The notes beneath the pieces are model-generated. The model was given only the letters and a program-made list of their open reading frames with translations, was not told the DNA's origin and searched no databases. From Diprion similis (lineage: Eukaryota > Arthropoda > Insecta > Hymenoptera > Diprionidae), in NCBI RefSeq assembly GCF_021155765.1, contig NC_060112.1, forward strand, positions 13,268,001 through 13,332,000: a stretch of 64,000 nt of DNA, given 5' to 3'. The translations under genes and the position numbers were made by a program. Below, piece after piece: positions 15,001 to 26,551 of this stretch. Positions within the stretch are counted from its first letter, which is position 1; each line of letters starts with the position of its first letter.

Positions 15001-18000
15001 AAATGAAAGATTGAAGCCTGTTTTTCCCCTCAAAACGCTGGTTTAATAAAATAATATGATAGTGTAACGCAATTTTTAATTAGTCTATCAGACTTGAGAA
15101 GTGGAACAAAAATATACCTAACAGAGACACGTGTGTAGTAGCAACTCGCACTAATTTTATACAAACTGTATTAAAACGTGATAGTTCGTTTAGGGGTTTT
15201 AAATGTTTAAATGAATATGCACACTTGGTAAAAATCGGAACATTTCAGTGAAATCGAATGGGATTCACGGTGTCGTTTTCGCAGCGGAAAAGGGAAAATA
15301 CTTTTCCATTTCCGTGAGGTAATAAGGAGGGGGAAAAAAAAGTTAAATAAAAATTACAAAGGTAGGCATAAGTGGATGTGTACGATTCAAGCACAGTAAA
15401 ATTTCTGAATACGTGTACCGTCGTGTCACGTCACAACCTATAAAACGAGTAAGACGTCGACAATTCTGTGTCATTTCATATAACATACTTCGTCGTATTG
15501 TCTAATACGAAATTTCTATCAACTTCGATGAAATAAACACTCTTGATAAATCTGATGGTGTATAATAAATACTAAAAAACGGTAATGAATTGCCTGTGCA
15601 AAACAAGTTGCTGACGAATTAAAAATGGTGTCTCGTTCCTCGATTTTCCCCGAAGAGAGTTTTTGACACATCGAATGAACGTGGCTTATAGTATACATAT
15701 ACATATACATGTGAATATTAATTTTCTCTCGCCCTTTTCTTCGTCAATTTCCTACTCACTTTTTCCCGTCGTTTTTTTTTCTGTCCCCCAATTCCTACCA
15801 ACATACCGTAATTAATCAGCGGCACGAAACAGCGACGGCAGACGACGACGACCCGGTGGTTGCGGTAAATATCCAATCCTGAATATAATATTATCCAAAG
15901 AACTAAGTCGACACATCCTTTTCTCGTCACTAAACTCTCTTTACACACTACGTTAAGTATTTAACCACCATAATATACCGGAAAAATGTGCAGATGTAGA
16001 ACGGGGGATACGGAAAAACAGGGTTTATATTCCTCAATTAAGAAAAATTCGCGCACAACACTAAATCTGAGTGAACTGTGGTGTAAACAGTTTGATCCAC
16101 ACACGACACATAAGGATAACGAATAATATATCACCGTAGTCGCCGGTATCCTCGTAGTGTAACACACATTATAAACACAAGTTGTTCCAATAACAGGAGC
16201 GCCTACTACAACAACGCCCACCACCGACGATCACGTCCATTAAAATAATAAATTTAAGGTGAAACATTGTTATGAATATTCCCTTATCCTTTCGAATATG
16301 ATTTATACCTCATCTAGATTTTGATATTAATACAAGGAGTTCAACGACGAGCCTGCAATTCAGCAACTCTACCGTCGCCCCGATGCCCACCACCACGTTG
16401 AACTGCACGGTAGTAGACATACTTAATGCCCCTTTAATTCACTTATGTAAGTCCGCTTTCAAAAAATTCCCCGTTCATCCACACCATACGAATAAAACGA
16501 CGATTTACGCAATCCAACGTCAAGGAATATGGCGAAAAATAACGCCAAAAACTGGTGAAACCGGCACTAGTCGCGATACGAAATCAAGTCGTTCGGGCCG
16601 ATGGACACGGTTCCAGTCCTGTCGTCCCTGTTCGTACGAGGGCGGTGCGTTGATCGTGGCGCGGTTCGTTCGAAGCAGCATCACCGCTAGCTGCTAGCTC
16701 GTTGGTCGATCGTGAATACTCGGCTGCTTACGCCACCGCTTCGGCTTTACTGCACGAAAACCCTTGTGTTCCAGGACTTCTAAAATACGTACTGTCCGAC
16801 CGCCACCTATCCAACTCATTTTTTTAAATCAGCCTATCGCTCTCCTGCCCCCTCCACCCCATCGCCCCTCCTCGCAGCAGCATGCCGATGATCTTAGGGT
16901 AGTTGCGAAGGGGGAGAAAAAAAGAGGAGAGAATAATGCTATACGGCGAGGCATGTATGTATGTATGTACATCTAGCGCGAAGGCATTATACGTGTGTAG
17001 AATTATCCGCAATTTTTTTTTTATGGATAATATAAAAATACCACCGTGACGCGTGAATACTGTATTTGATATTTTCGAATAAAATTTCAACGACATATTC
17101 GGCATTTGATTCTCCGAGAAGTAACAGGATGTCATATTACGAAGAGTAAGAGTATTTTTTGTATAGATTTTTTTTTTGTACTTTAACTTACATCGCCCAG
17201 TTTGAACACTGCCAGTTGTGTTGCCGTTGAAATACATTTCTTGCGACATCAGCAGTATATTACTTTTTGTCTAGTATACTTATCAGCTTTCGGAGAGGCT
17301 TCGCAACATACGCGTCAAACGGCAGAGTCATTCTCGGATCTATCCATTTTATAATATGCGCAGGTGAAAATTATTTTCCATTCGATGAAAATAAAAAAAA
17401 ATAAAAAACTTATGGTGTAGTCATGTATGCATGTAGTATATATATATACGTGTGTGTGTGTGTGTGTGTGTGTAATATGCATACACATAGTATATTATAT
17501 ACATGCATTCTAGATAGACCACGTACGACGATCGATTGAATGGCATCGAGGAATATTACAGAATTTTTAATTTGCCGTGCAGCAGCAGAGTACAACATAC
17601 ATAATGGTATATGCATGCATGCACAGCGAGTTTCGAGCGAGAAGGCATCAGCGAAACAAAGTTTTATTAAATTTAGTTAATGACAAGGCAAGCATCCGCG
17701 GCTGATTTGAATTCCAAAACAAGGAAAAAGAATATAACGAGAAAAATTGCCGATTCAGGTTTTCCGAGTCGGTCTCGGTGGAACTGTCGTACCGCGCTAC
17801 ATAGAAATAAAAAGGGAGAATAATAAAGAAAAATAGTGTAGAAATGTCAGGAGAAAAACAAAAGGCGAGTGAAGAAGAGTCGGAGAAAGAGAAGGATGAG
17901 AGAGGAAAAAGTAAATCGCTCATTGGAACGAACGGCCCCGAGAATCCGAACCGTTCGCGTCCGGTACCGTGGAACACACCGAGGGGTACCATCCAACATG

Positions 18001-21000
18001 AAAGCTGAGAGCGCCGAGCGAGCCGAGCGAGCCAGCCAGCCACCCGAGTCCCGACCATTCGACCAACCAACCGACCGACCGACCCGTATGAGCCAGCTTG
18101 CCTGCGGTGCGGGGAGGAAGGACGGCGCAAATATCTGGGGCTCCGGCAGCCGCGCAGCACTAGCTCTGATCGAACGACTAAATGCCTATTTTCAACAAAA
18201 AGAGAAAAAAAATGTAAAATCTGGAAACCAGAACTGCCCAAAGCGTCCATGTTTTTCCTTTTTATCTTTATTTTTCAAACAGTTTTTTTTTCCCCAAGTA
18301 TTTAGCGTTGTAGCGGCGTATGCCCCTAGGTGTCGTACAATTGGCACGATTTGATTAATAGTATTACGTAACGATATCGCAATTGCGTGTATGCGTATAT
18401 GAGTATACGCATTGCGTATGGCGCACGACACATGTGTGAATACTGATAAATGCGGCAGCAAAATACAATTCTGTTATCGGGCTATCACTCTCCATAAAAG
18501 AAAGGAGAAACAAAAGAGTAAATAGAGGAAGAACAAGAAATAGGAAAGAAAAGAAAGAAGAGAGGGAGCAGTAAGAGGGGGAAGATGAAGGGATTACGTT
18601 CTCCCGAAACCATGCGCTGAAAAATCCGAGTTCTTTAATATTGCAATGTGGCAGGTAGCGGATGACGTCCTCGCTTAGCCATAGACACCGTAGATTAGCC
18701 AATGCTCATACACACGTTCGTGTTTTTACTGCGACGAGCATGGCGAAACTTTCACACGTTGAGCACCATTATTGAAATCACTAACACGTAATACGTTCGC
18801 GTATCCGCGTATACGTACAATTCAAAATGGTTAGAGGTAATTTATCTATTTATTTTTTTGGGAGGGGGGGGGGGGGCGACTTTTTTTTCTGGCAGAGAAA
18901 ATGTATACGGTGTGTATACATCCATGGGTTTTTTCCCATACACAAGATACATCGGGCATAAATATATAAATGTATGTGTTATGTATTGACGATGCGGACA
19001 GGGCATTAGGCGGGAGTATAAGCGACTATGTATGCGTGACGTACGCATGGCGTGCACGCGATAAAGGTGCGCTAGCGTTTGCGCTTGCGCGTGTCGCGTA
19101 ATTTAAAACATGACGCGCGTATTGGAGCGTAAGTAGTGAGGAATTTATTTTTCATCAAAATATTAGTTGGGATTTGAAATTCCATGGAAAATAGGCTGGC
19201 GCATCCGTACAAACGCAAATTTGAAACAACGTGAAACATTCTTTCAAAAACCAACGATTCGGTAGATTTTTTTATCCTAACGATAATTACGTGTTACTTG
19301 GTACAGTTTCTAAACAACACATATTAGTAATCCAAATTATTGATACGCACCAATTAAACAAAATACGAACATTGCAAGGAAATTGATTCAGTTTCTCTAA
19401 GATATTTTTTAAATGTGATCAATAGTATATTCATGGGAGCTTACTGTTCAAATATGACAAACAAGATACCCAAAGTAACAAAGCTGATGTAAAATCATTG
19501 AAAACTATCAAGAAAAAAATAGTTTTCTACAGAATTAATCTTATGTCAGTTGTCTATTCCCTGGACACAAACAATCCATGTTTGATATATGGTGTTATAA
19601 TTTGCATAACACATAAGATCGTTTTTTTTTTCAATATACCGTTGTATAGGGTAAATGTGTAATTGGATATCCTTAATATACACAGGTTAAAACATAGGTA
19701 ATACATACACGCACATATGCTTATACCTATATTGAATTCTGGTAAACTATCAATTTTGTCAAACAATGGTACAACTGAATTTGAAGCAAATAAATGTGAA
19801 ACCACTATTACAATGTGCTACTAGTATAGACTATAAGTTTTGCAACTACTTGCAGAAATTGTTATTTTTATTAGAATGATTTCAAATTCATTCTCAATGC
19901 TTTAAGACTGAAAATTCTAGCTTTGTGTCTACGCAAGATACTTAATAAAGCTACCCTAGGACCACAATGTCAGCGAATTGTTAGTATCACACCCAGAGTA
20001 ATTCCTAGTCGTATGACTAGATTAAGTATCTGCAGACAGTCTATTAGATTCGCGTTATAGTTCGGAAAAATGGAAAAAAAATCAACTGTTCCTCAAAAGT
20101 CCCGTGTATTAACTCTAATTGAAAATTATTTTAATTCACAATTTGAAGCAGTTAATGCAATTCATAGATTCCAAAATACACAAAATTGACGTTTTCTTTG
20201 TCTGTGGGTGAAATTCAACACTGAGCAACAGTGTTGGTGTCATGATTAAATAGTTATTTATCAAACATTATTACATTTAGTTACTGACAATGAGTACTTT
20301 TTCAAAAAGTAGGATCTGTCTAATTGATTTAGGTGCAGTAAAATATTACAATGACTTCATATCAGGAATAATTTCTAAGCTAAAAACAATCATGAGCAAA
20401 ATGGTGGCTCAATAACAAGAGGGACGAGACCAACGTGTCTAGTTCTATACCAAGAATTTGTAATCACCCATGATTCTTGGTAGTTTGAATGGTCACAACT
20501 TGCTTTTATTGGATGGGAAAATTATAATGTTGAGAATGCAGAAAAATTTATATCCCATAGCAAAAGAAGATATAACTTGAAGGTATTGAAAATTTCACGG
20601 ATTTTACCAGACTTCTCTTATAGAATAATTAAATTCAATTTGCCGATAAAATAAAGATGAACTTTAAAGGAAGGAATTTGCCATTAATGTGTTAATTATG
20701 AAGAAAAGTAATATATGAAAAAAGAAAGTTGATTGAAATTAGTATGTATTGCAAGTGAATTTCTGACCCAATATTTACTTGGTGCCTAATGCTACTTTGG
20801 AAAGTCATAAGTTAGGTATTGCAAATTTTGATTGTATTTGTGGATGGTTGAGCAATTTCACTATCAGATACAAAGATACGGAAAATCAAGAAATGTGCGA
20901 GTACTTTTCAATAAAGATTAGAAACCAGAGTAGAAAGTTTATGCGTATTTACGAAGTTTGATATGTCTATATTAGATATCTGCAAATAAAATATTACATT

Positions 21001-24000
21001 ATTACAAATAAAAAATGAATTTTTACTCACGCTAGCATCAATCCCTTGCGCATTTGGTGTAGTTGATCGTTGCTGCATATTATGAAAACTCTGTAACATA
21101 AATGATACATGTTAATTATAATTAAATAAATATGTGAATGAAGGCAGTAATACTTAGGAAATAACGTTTATGAACGATTTTTTTGTTGTGTTTCTGTATT
21201 CGTGCTATGATTTAAGATAGTCTGTGATCTGTTGAGTTGTGAATTTGAATGTAACATTATTCTTGTCTGGAGAAAAATTTGTTAAATTCAATAATAATTA
21301 TAATAATGAAGAAATTCATGGAACCTTTAAGGAGAGATATGAGTAGATCGAAAACTTTGTATAATTGTCCTTGTTAATTGGGTTAGCAATTAAAAAGATA
21401 GGTTGAATATATTAGAATATTGGCGATGGAATTGTATAGTGTTTGCACAGTACATGGTTCTGTAAGAGTGTGTTCAACGATGAATTTAAACATTGGGAGC
21501 CAAAGTAGGTGACCATTGACGGTACTAAATGTGTGACATTATCAGCTAGTCTATGTTGATCATATTCGTCATTTTACAAATGTTTTAGCTTACAACTACA
21601 CTATTTCTTTTACAACAAATTACTGGGATGTATTTTGGTGAGTGCCACTGAGATCGTTCATTTTCTGCTTATATTTCATACAAACCCAACAAGTTATAAG
21701 AATTACTTTTCAATTGAACTTCTTGACCCTACCAATTAATAATTTTGACTCAGAATAAGTACCACTATTCTCAGTTTTGAAACAAGATTATGTGACTCCA
21801 AGACTGAAGCTTGACACAAAGAAAATTTCACGTGGCATTTAAGATACTGACCGGGATAGCTTTAGATATTTTTAATTTAATTTCATTTCATTTGTAGACA
21901 ATAATTTGTGCGACTTCTCTGATCTTACTGAGTTCTACTTCAATCAGCAAACTTGATTGTAAAAAAGCTGAAGAATGGATATTTTACATCACCCGGTACA
22001 TGTAAAACTACTCTGTATTCTTAACAAACTAATCTATACCCTATTATGTGCAAATTTTTCACTTGACAAGCAAAAGTAAGTCATGTTTTCAACTTTCTAA
22101 GTTTAGCATCATCATGACTGGTCGGCGGCACATACATATATAAATTAAGGTGACTGGTGAGCAGTGCATCACAATATACCCTGTCATTGAAAAATGAAAT
22201 TTATATGCCTTCAATCGTACTTTTAAGTCAAGTTTTGTACCAATAAATTTATGGTCGTGTAAATAGTGGGCAATTAGTTTATGGTGTTAGAAGAGAAAAG
22301 AAAACATGTGTTGATTGCTGCTACTTGTGCATGTGTATGCAACAATTCCTATGTTCCGACAATCATGTGCAATCAGTAGGACAACTATTCAAGAATAGAT
22401 AAACATGCAGGCTTAACAATACGTGCATGTGCATGTGCAATCATTAAAATCTCATTGCAAACTAACTCTTCAGCCAATACAGCAGAAGATGGAACAAATG
22501 CACATTCGCAACTTGAGTAATAATTAATCACAGTAGTTGCTGTGAGGGGGAATGGCCTCTACAGTTTCTTATGGTAATGCAAACTAACCTGTGACTGATT
22601 CGGCGGTTGAGGTTGCGGTGATGCAGCTGGTGGCGGTGCTGGAGATTGTGACAATGCTCTCTGCGGAGACCGACTTGCTGGGTTTACTTGGTTGGGTGGC
22701 ATCTGCGGTGGATTAGCGGGACCTCCCTGATTCCATCCTCTTTGTTCTGAATACATACTAGGCGGATGCCCGCTTTGTGCTCCATACGAGTTCAACTAAA
22801 ACATGATAGAACATGGAAACATCAAACTCCTCCACAGTGTTATAATTATCTACCATTGCTAACGAAATTTTACGTCACTACAATCGATAAAAATGGAAAA
22901 ATAATCGGATAAGCAACGAGCTGCATACATAAAAAACGATGAGAAAAAAATGTTTTGATAATCGGCTATTGCAGTTCATTTTTTACCATAATTTAGATCT
23001 GTTACGCAATTTGCTACGTCATTATGGGAATCAACTAAGTAAAATATTTAACGTTACATAAAATTTGGCATGGGTAAGTATCAATGACATCCATTACTTA
23101 TACATTCTCCAAATTATAATGTTACAAATACATTTATAAATTAAATATTGCGAGCTTGGTCAGTAAAATTGGTATACAATGGAACAAAAACAATCAAATA
23201 TAGGTACATATTCGAAAAGTTTAATAATTCCATGAATCAATTGGTCCCATTCTTGATCACAGAAATCTTGTTACAAGCTGTATAACAATGTTACTACTGA
23301 ATCTCACAATTTCAAAATCCATATTCTGATGATTTAAACAATTCTCATATTCTTTCAAGTGATACAAATGTGATTCCAAAAATCATATCATCTGTTCATA
23401 CATTTTCTAATTATTGAATTTTTACATCAGAATGAAAGTATTGCTTAGTTTGTTCTGCCACATACAGAAATTTTATCACAAAATGACCCCCTATTTTACC
23501 CAAATTTCGAGTCTATTAATTTACGAAGATCTGAATAATAGTAATAATATTTCGTGTCAGACGTACACAAATCTTTGCCAAATTCCAAAAATTCATCCCC
23601 AATAATCTTGTCTGAGTTTCTTCCAATTTTTTTTGCATTCCACTCATTCTACTAGACATATTTTTTGTTTCAATTAAGGTTTCATGAGGAAATTTTTTCT
23701 TAAAAGGTGTTATTTAAGAGCTACTATTAATATTCGATTCAAGTATTTCAAATTGTAACTCTATGAAATGCATACTAACAATGAGTTTAGTCAACAGCCA
23801 TAGATACCAGCAGTTGTACATGGCTATGTAATGGTTTACGAAGTTGAAATTAGTAAGGTTATCGTAACGAAACATTGGGCAAAACATTACTATTTTCTCA
23901 TTTTTACAATGACTAAAGGAACTAAGATTTTAGAATATGCGCCTATGTCTTGTTTTATTATGGTTTACTGAATTTCATACAATTCCAAAGTTGCAAGATA

Positions 24001-26551
24001 ACAGTTTTTTCTCAACATGAATTATTACGATAATGTTACTATCTTCAGCATAATCATTATTCTTCTTTTTAAGAAATACCTGACGATCGTATAGCAGTTC
24101 ACTCTTGCAGCGGTCAAAGTTTGGAAAACTATTTTTGCTTACCTGATGGTGACTGTACGGTACATGAGGTCTGGATGTCGATGAGTAGCGCTGGGTGTAG
24201 GGTGGATATGGCATGGGTGTTGGGGACCTTGGTCCCCCTGGGCCAGGATGTAATCTTGGTGAACCCTGAAAGCAATGTCAACATTAATTTCTAGTTCCAG
24301 ATATAAGCGGCAAGCTTTTCTACAACCTTTTAACCACTGTGAATAGTAATAAAAAATTAAAATATGATGTGTTCGAATTGTACCATGAACACCAATAATT
24401 GAACTCAACTTGTACTCCATTATGTGACATTAGATTTTACTGAGCAGGGATTTGCAAGATTAATTTTGTGCATTTTACAAATTATTATTGATGGTATTGA
24501 TTTCTTGATGTATGAATAACCAATTCCTAAGCAAAAAAAAACCTTTCACATCAAGGATTTATAGCATTTGTAATTCACGAACCCTGATGTACAGGTTGAT
24601 CTAACAATAATGTGAATCCCCAGCGAATTTGTTCTACTTGAGTTACACGTACTATTGACTTGAAGCATTTTACCTTGTGCACATAGATATTAATTAATAT
24701 TGCATATGCCAAATTTGAAATATTGATCACGTGTAAACACGTTCACAGCTGACCGGAAATAACCTGACGAGACCACGGATTTCCATTTTGTATGTATAAT
24801 TATTCATTTGGATGTAATATAATAAAGTTCAGTGAATACTGCACAATTTCATATCTGTAATGTATAATATTCAATACCTCGTTAGTACCAACCTGAATTA
24901 GAATATTACTAATGCTTGCTACATTATTGATATATGTCAAGAGAAAATTTTATGCTAAATTTATTTCAAACAACTTAAACTTTTGCCACAAAGCCCATGT
25001 AGGCACAGTTTTCAAGCAATGGGTCTAATATATCACATTCGTATAAAGTATAGAAGATTGTCATTATCCCGCTATCAGAACGCACGAACAGTTGCATACC
25101 CAAAGTCCTGCAACCTTAACCTAAGTTTCTATTTAACATGTTTAGATGGTTATAATTAAAGAATTTAGTTATACAACTATCACAGAGCATGCAATCAGAA
25201 AAAATATTTGCTATTTGTGAAGTTAGCTTGTTATTTCTTACGAGCAGCTCCTTGATTCACATTCAGTAGAGTGCCTAACAACGGAAGATTTGGAATTACT
25301 GACATTCTCAAGTTTTTCTCATTTAAAACATAGAAAGCCCGGTATTTTTAGTCATAAAATGTGGGAAATGAACATTTTGGCTATATTTTCTCTTTACTAG
25401 AGAGCTTTCATTCATGTCTAATTCTACCGTCGTAATCTTAAGGCAGTAGATCACAAACACGGTTATAAAAAAGATGAAATTAGTTTGCAAGATTTTAGCA
25501 AACAAAATCTTTAGTTTAATGCCGAATTCCAGGATAAGTTGTCACAAAAATTTGATCAGGTTTTCCTGTGAAAGAGTTAACTGAGTTTCTCAGGTGGTCC
25601 ACGCTTACGAGTAGCTAAACACTCTTAAGCTTGGATGCAACAATTTGTAGAAATTTCACCGGTTCATGTTACCTCACATAGCAGTAATTCCAGAGACTCG
25701 TGTAGTCGTCCCTATAAACTCGTACCCTGAAAATACTCATTGCATGGTAGCGACGAACGAAGGGAAACGCAAAGCTCCGATGTACTCACAGTTTGCGGGG
25801 GGCGTTGTCCTGGCTGGGGATAAACCGGCGGTACGACAGGTGGACGCTGCATGGGCCACGGCTGCTGATACGGCTCTGCTCCCATGCCTGGATAGTTGGA
25901 GTGAAACCGATGAACGGGGCTTGATGCTTGCAGCAATTGGTTAAGCGTAGGCGTAGGGCCAGTGGCTTGGGATATACTTTGACCGGATAAAAATCTTGGG
26001 GATTGCCCCGGGAATCCAGCAGATACAGGGGGATTAGAGTGAGAGAGGCGCGGTGACTCCATTTTAGAGACGAGGTAATGTTCATCAGAAGATTCACATT
26101 GACTCACTGAATGTCCTGTGCTCCCTTCACTGACAGATTGTTTACTAGAATACTCATCACTGTTATACTCCCTTCCCCCACTACCGCCCAAGGTGTTCCC
26201 AACAAAACCATGCGGATGACTTGTGTCAAGTGTTTCACCCTTCGAGGTGTGATCACCCCCAAGCGATCCCTCTTTCGTTGATTTACCACCGATATTTTGT
26301 TCACTACTATACACGGCACCAGCAGCAGTAGGGTGTCCACTAATGTCCTCGCGGTATTGACTCATCTCCACTAAACTGGGACTATTTGGCCCACCGCGAT
26401 TCACATATTTAAGCACCGCATTACAGGATACTTCATCATTGGTATTGAATTCCTTTACGCTGCTATTTACCCCAAGTTGAGAATGTTTTTGAATACATTT
26501 CACTTCACTATGCACATCGTTTTGTTGGCTTTCGGCTTGCGTTGCAGCCAT
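1..26551 (-). CDS. osa: Osa / ARID1 (BAF250) subunit of the SWI/SNF (BAP) chromatin remodeller, C-terminus outside window
   Basis: This protein is the ARID subunit that defines the BAP/BAF form of the nuclear SWI/SNF remodelling complex. I traced 17 coding exons in frame from ATG 26549-26551 to an exon cut by the left edge, about 1,171 codons. The first exon ends near a TPTLNQLL motif shared with ARID1 proteins. Long low-complexity Pro/Gly/Gln/Ser regions follow, including MRPTPSPTGS, SRSMSPAV and TTGPDGTSLDEGSQQSTLSNASA, all close to Drosophila Osa. The ARID domain lies at about residues 822-925. The blocks SSNSQDSFPA and PPRPPSQ come after it. The C-terminal BAF250_C repeats must lie left of position 1. 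The first 254 residues have little likeness to Drosophila Osa, as far as I can recall it. The assignment to Osa is very secure; individual exon ends are inferred from GT-AG sites and phase. Confidence 0.97.
666..1177 (-). other. osa intron between exons 14 and 15
   Basis: AT-rich intron of 512 nt. I see no additional exon, RNA gene or repeat of note in it. Confidence 0.7.
1355..2037 (-). other. osa intron between exons 13 and 14
   Basis: AT-rich intron of about 680 nt with no supported feature beyond a T-rich run at the end near exon 13. Confidence 0.7.
2728..2817. repeat. 90-nt near-perfect foldback (candidate intronic miRNA precursor or MITE)
   Basis: The ends GGGCAGTAAAA and TTTTACTGCCC are exact reverse complements. 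Inside them CTCAGATCACATG pairs exactly with CATGTGATCTGAG, and TTGTTGGC pairs with GCTAACAA (one G-U), leaving a 4-nt loop CGAG. The only sizeable mismatch is an A/T-rich internal loop between the outer and middle stems. In total about 39 pairs form over 90 nt. It sits in an osa intron and can fold from either strand. Size and shape fit a pre-miRNA; exact terminal repeats would also fit a small MITE. Confidence 0.7.
2883..2904. repeat. 9-bp perfect hairpin
   Basis: GCAGAAAGT and ACTTTCTGC flank a 4-nt loop. A related CCAGAAAGTGG lies about 30 nt upstream. It may belong to the same element as the foldback at 2728-2817. Confidence 0.5.
5665..7518 (-). other. osa intron upstream of the ARID exons
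   Basis: A 1.85-kb AT-rich intron whose main feature is the G-tract at 7025-7046. No other exon or RNA gene was seen. Confidence 0.65.
7025..7046. repeat. 22-nt G homopolymer
   Basis: An unbroken run of 22 G on the plus strand in AT-rich intron DNA. In the osa transcript it reads as a C-tract. It is a mononucleotide microsatellite able to form a G-quadruplex on the plus strand. Its exact length is doubtful in any assembly. Confidence 0.9.
8852..9576 (-). other. osa intron between exons 7 and 8
   Basis: AT-rich intron of 725 nt with no feature that I can support. Confidence 0.65.
10215..10535. repeat. Degenerate interspersed repeat built on a GAATATAAGTCGA-type motif
   Basis: Related words recur within 320 nt of an osa intron: GAATATAAGTCGACCC (10234), GAATATAAATCG (10291), GAATGTAAGTCCATCCCG (about 10437), TACAAGTCGAGTATG (about 10456) and the opposite-strand CCTCGACTTATACTCGAG (10502) followed by TAATACGG. 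The last form, with both orientations present, resembles inverted-repeat termini of small DNA transposons. No coding potential is seen. The element family cannot be named from the sequence alone. Confidence 0.5.
16340..16760. promoter_or_regulatory. CpG-rich patch in osa intron 4
   Basis: A sharp rise in GC and CpG compared with the flanks, for example GGTGCGTTGATCGTGGCGCG near 16640. A good minus-strand donor word, GTAAGC, reads at 16724-16729. No domain is encoded. It may be an internal promoter or enhancer of osa; this is inference from composition only. Confidence 0.35.
17192..17353 (-). promoter_or_regulatory. Candidate internal promoter and alternative first exon of osa
   Basis: On the minus strand a TATAAAA box (17347-17353) is followed about 100 nt later by ATG 17247-17249. 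A 19-codon frame (MSQEMYFNGNTTGSVQTGR) follows, then a consensus donor GTAAGT at 17186-17191. The frame leaves phase 1. It would join exon 6 (10811-10906) in frame, but joining exon 5 would create an immediate TGA. The exon could therefore be coding with exon 5 skipped, or act as a leader with internal initiation. There is no transcript evidence. Confidence 0.3.
17451..17473. repeat. (TG)n microsatellite
   Basis: About 11.5 uninterrupted TG units, preceded by a short TA run. Confidence 0.95.
17900..18150. promoter_or_regulatory. GC-rich patch with tetranucleotide repeats
   Basis: Composition switches to high GC and CpG, with short runs of GAGC/GAGCC, CCAG and ACCG-type units (about 18008-18085). 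Two long overlapping open frames on opposite strands cover it but encode only low-complexity Arg/Glu or Arg/Gly residues. I therefore read it as regulatory or repetitive DNA, not a gene. Confidence 0.35.
18864..18876. repeat. 13-nt G homopolymer
   Basis: A run of 13 G preceded by GGGA and followed by CGAC within osa intron 4. Confidence 0.9.
20449..20481. repeat. Short inverted repeat
   Basis: ACCAAGAAT and ATTCTTGGT are exact reverse complements separated by 15 nt. It lies in osa intron 4. A 9-bp stem can arise by chance in a window this long. Confidence 0.5.
21031..21090 (-). other. osa: osa 60-nt cassette exon 4
   Basis: It encodes SFHNMQQRSTTPNAQGIDAS between good splice sites (acceptor GTTACAG, donor GTGAGT) and is phase 0 on both sides. 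In Drosophila Osa, as I recall it, the equivalent position passes straight from a Pro/Ser/Gln-rich stretch to the ELxGQNSNDSS block encoded here by exon 5. The exon is therefore extra and could be skipped cleanly. It is separated by 1.5-kb and 9.9-kb introns. Confidence 0.75.
21091..22588 (-). other. osa intron 3
   Basis: A 1.5-kb AT-rich intron. Near 22425-22441 there is a short run of GTGCAT-type units. No gene was seen. Confidence 0.65.
22796..24142 (-). other. osa intron 2
   Basis: A 1.35-kb AT-rich intron with no supported feature. Confidence 0.65.
24266..25789 (-). other. osa intron 1 (after the first coding exon)
   Basis: A 1.5-kb AT-rich intron with no supported feature. The open frame running antisense across its end near 25666-25944 is a shadow of exon 1. 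Confidence 0.65.

Larger units (their letters stand above)
11143..21030 (-). other. osa: 9.9-kb osa intron 4
   Basis: The largest intron of the window. About 11.1-15.2 kb and 19.2-21.0 kb are AT-rich with no supported gene. About 15.2-19.1 kb is less AT-rich and has CpG-rich patches (16340-16760 and 17900-18150). It also holds short tetranucleotide runs, a (TG)n microsatellite and a G-run. A candidate alternative first exon lies at 17192-17353. All open frames in the interval lack recognisable domains. Long first-half introns with promoter-like DNA are common in developmental regulators. Confidence 0.7.
1..26551 (-). other. osa: osa exon map
   Basis: Coding exons in transcript order, plus-strand coordinates: 25790-26551, 24143-24265, 22589-22795, 21031-21090, 11013-11142, 10811-10906, 9577-9893, 8446-8851, 8027-8152, 7694-7878, 7519-7560, 5476-5664, 2038-2257, 1178-1354, 503-665, 163-418, and <1-55. 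Every junction uses GT-AG and keeps one reading frame; exon phases were checked by length. Exon 4 (60 nt) and exon 11 (42 nt) are phase 0 at both ends, so either could be skipped without a frameshift. I did not identify 5' UTR exons. Confidence 0.85.

Noticed and set aside
16383..16697. 104-residue plus-strand open frame in the CpG-rich patch
   Set aside because: No conserved motif; explained by higher GC reducing stop codons.
17648..18250. 200-residue minus-strand open frame
   Set aside because: Same GC-rich tract read on the opposite strand; Phe/Ser-rich tail, no recognisable family.
17869..18354. 161-residue plus-strand open frame in osa intron 4
   Set aside because: Low-complexity Arg/Lys/Glu content from GC-rich tetranucleotide repeats, overlapped by an equally long frame on the other strand; no domain or splice logic.
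25666..25944. 92-residue plus-strand open frame near the osa first exon
   Set aside because: Antisense shadow of osa exon 1.
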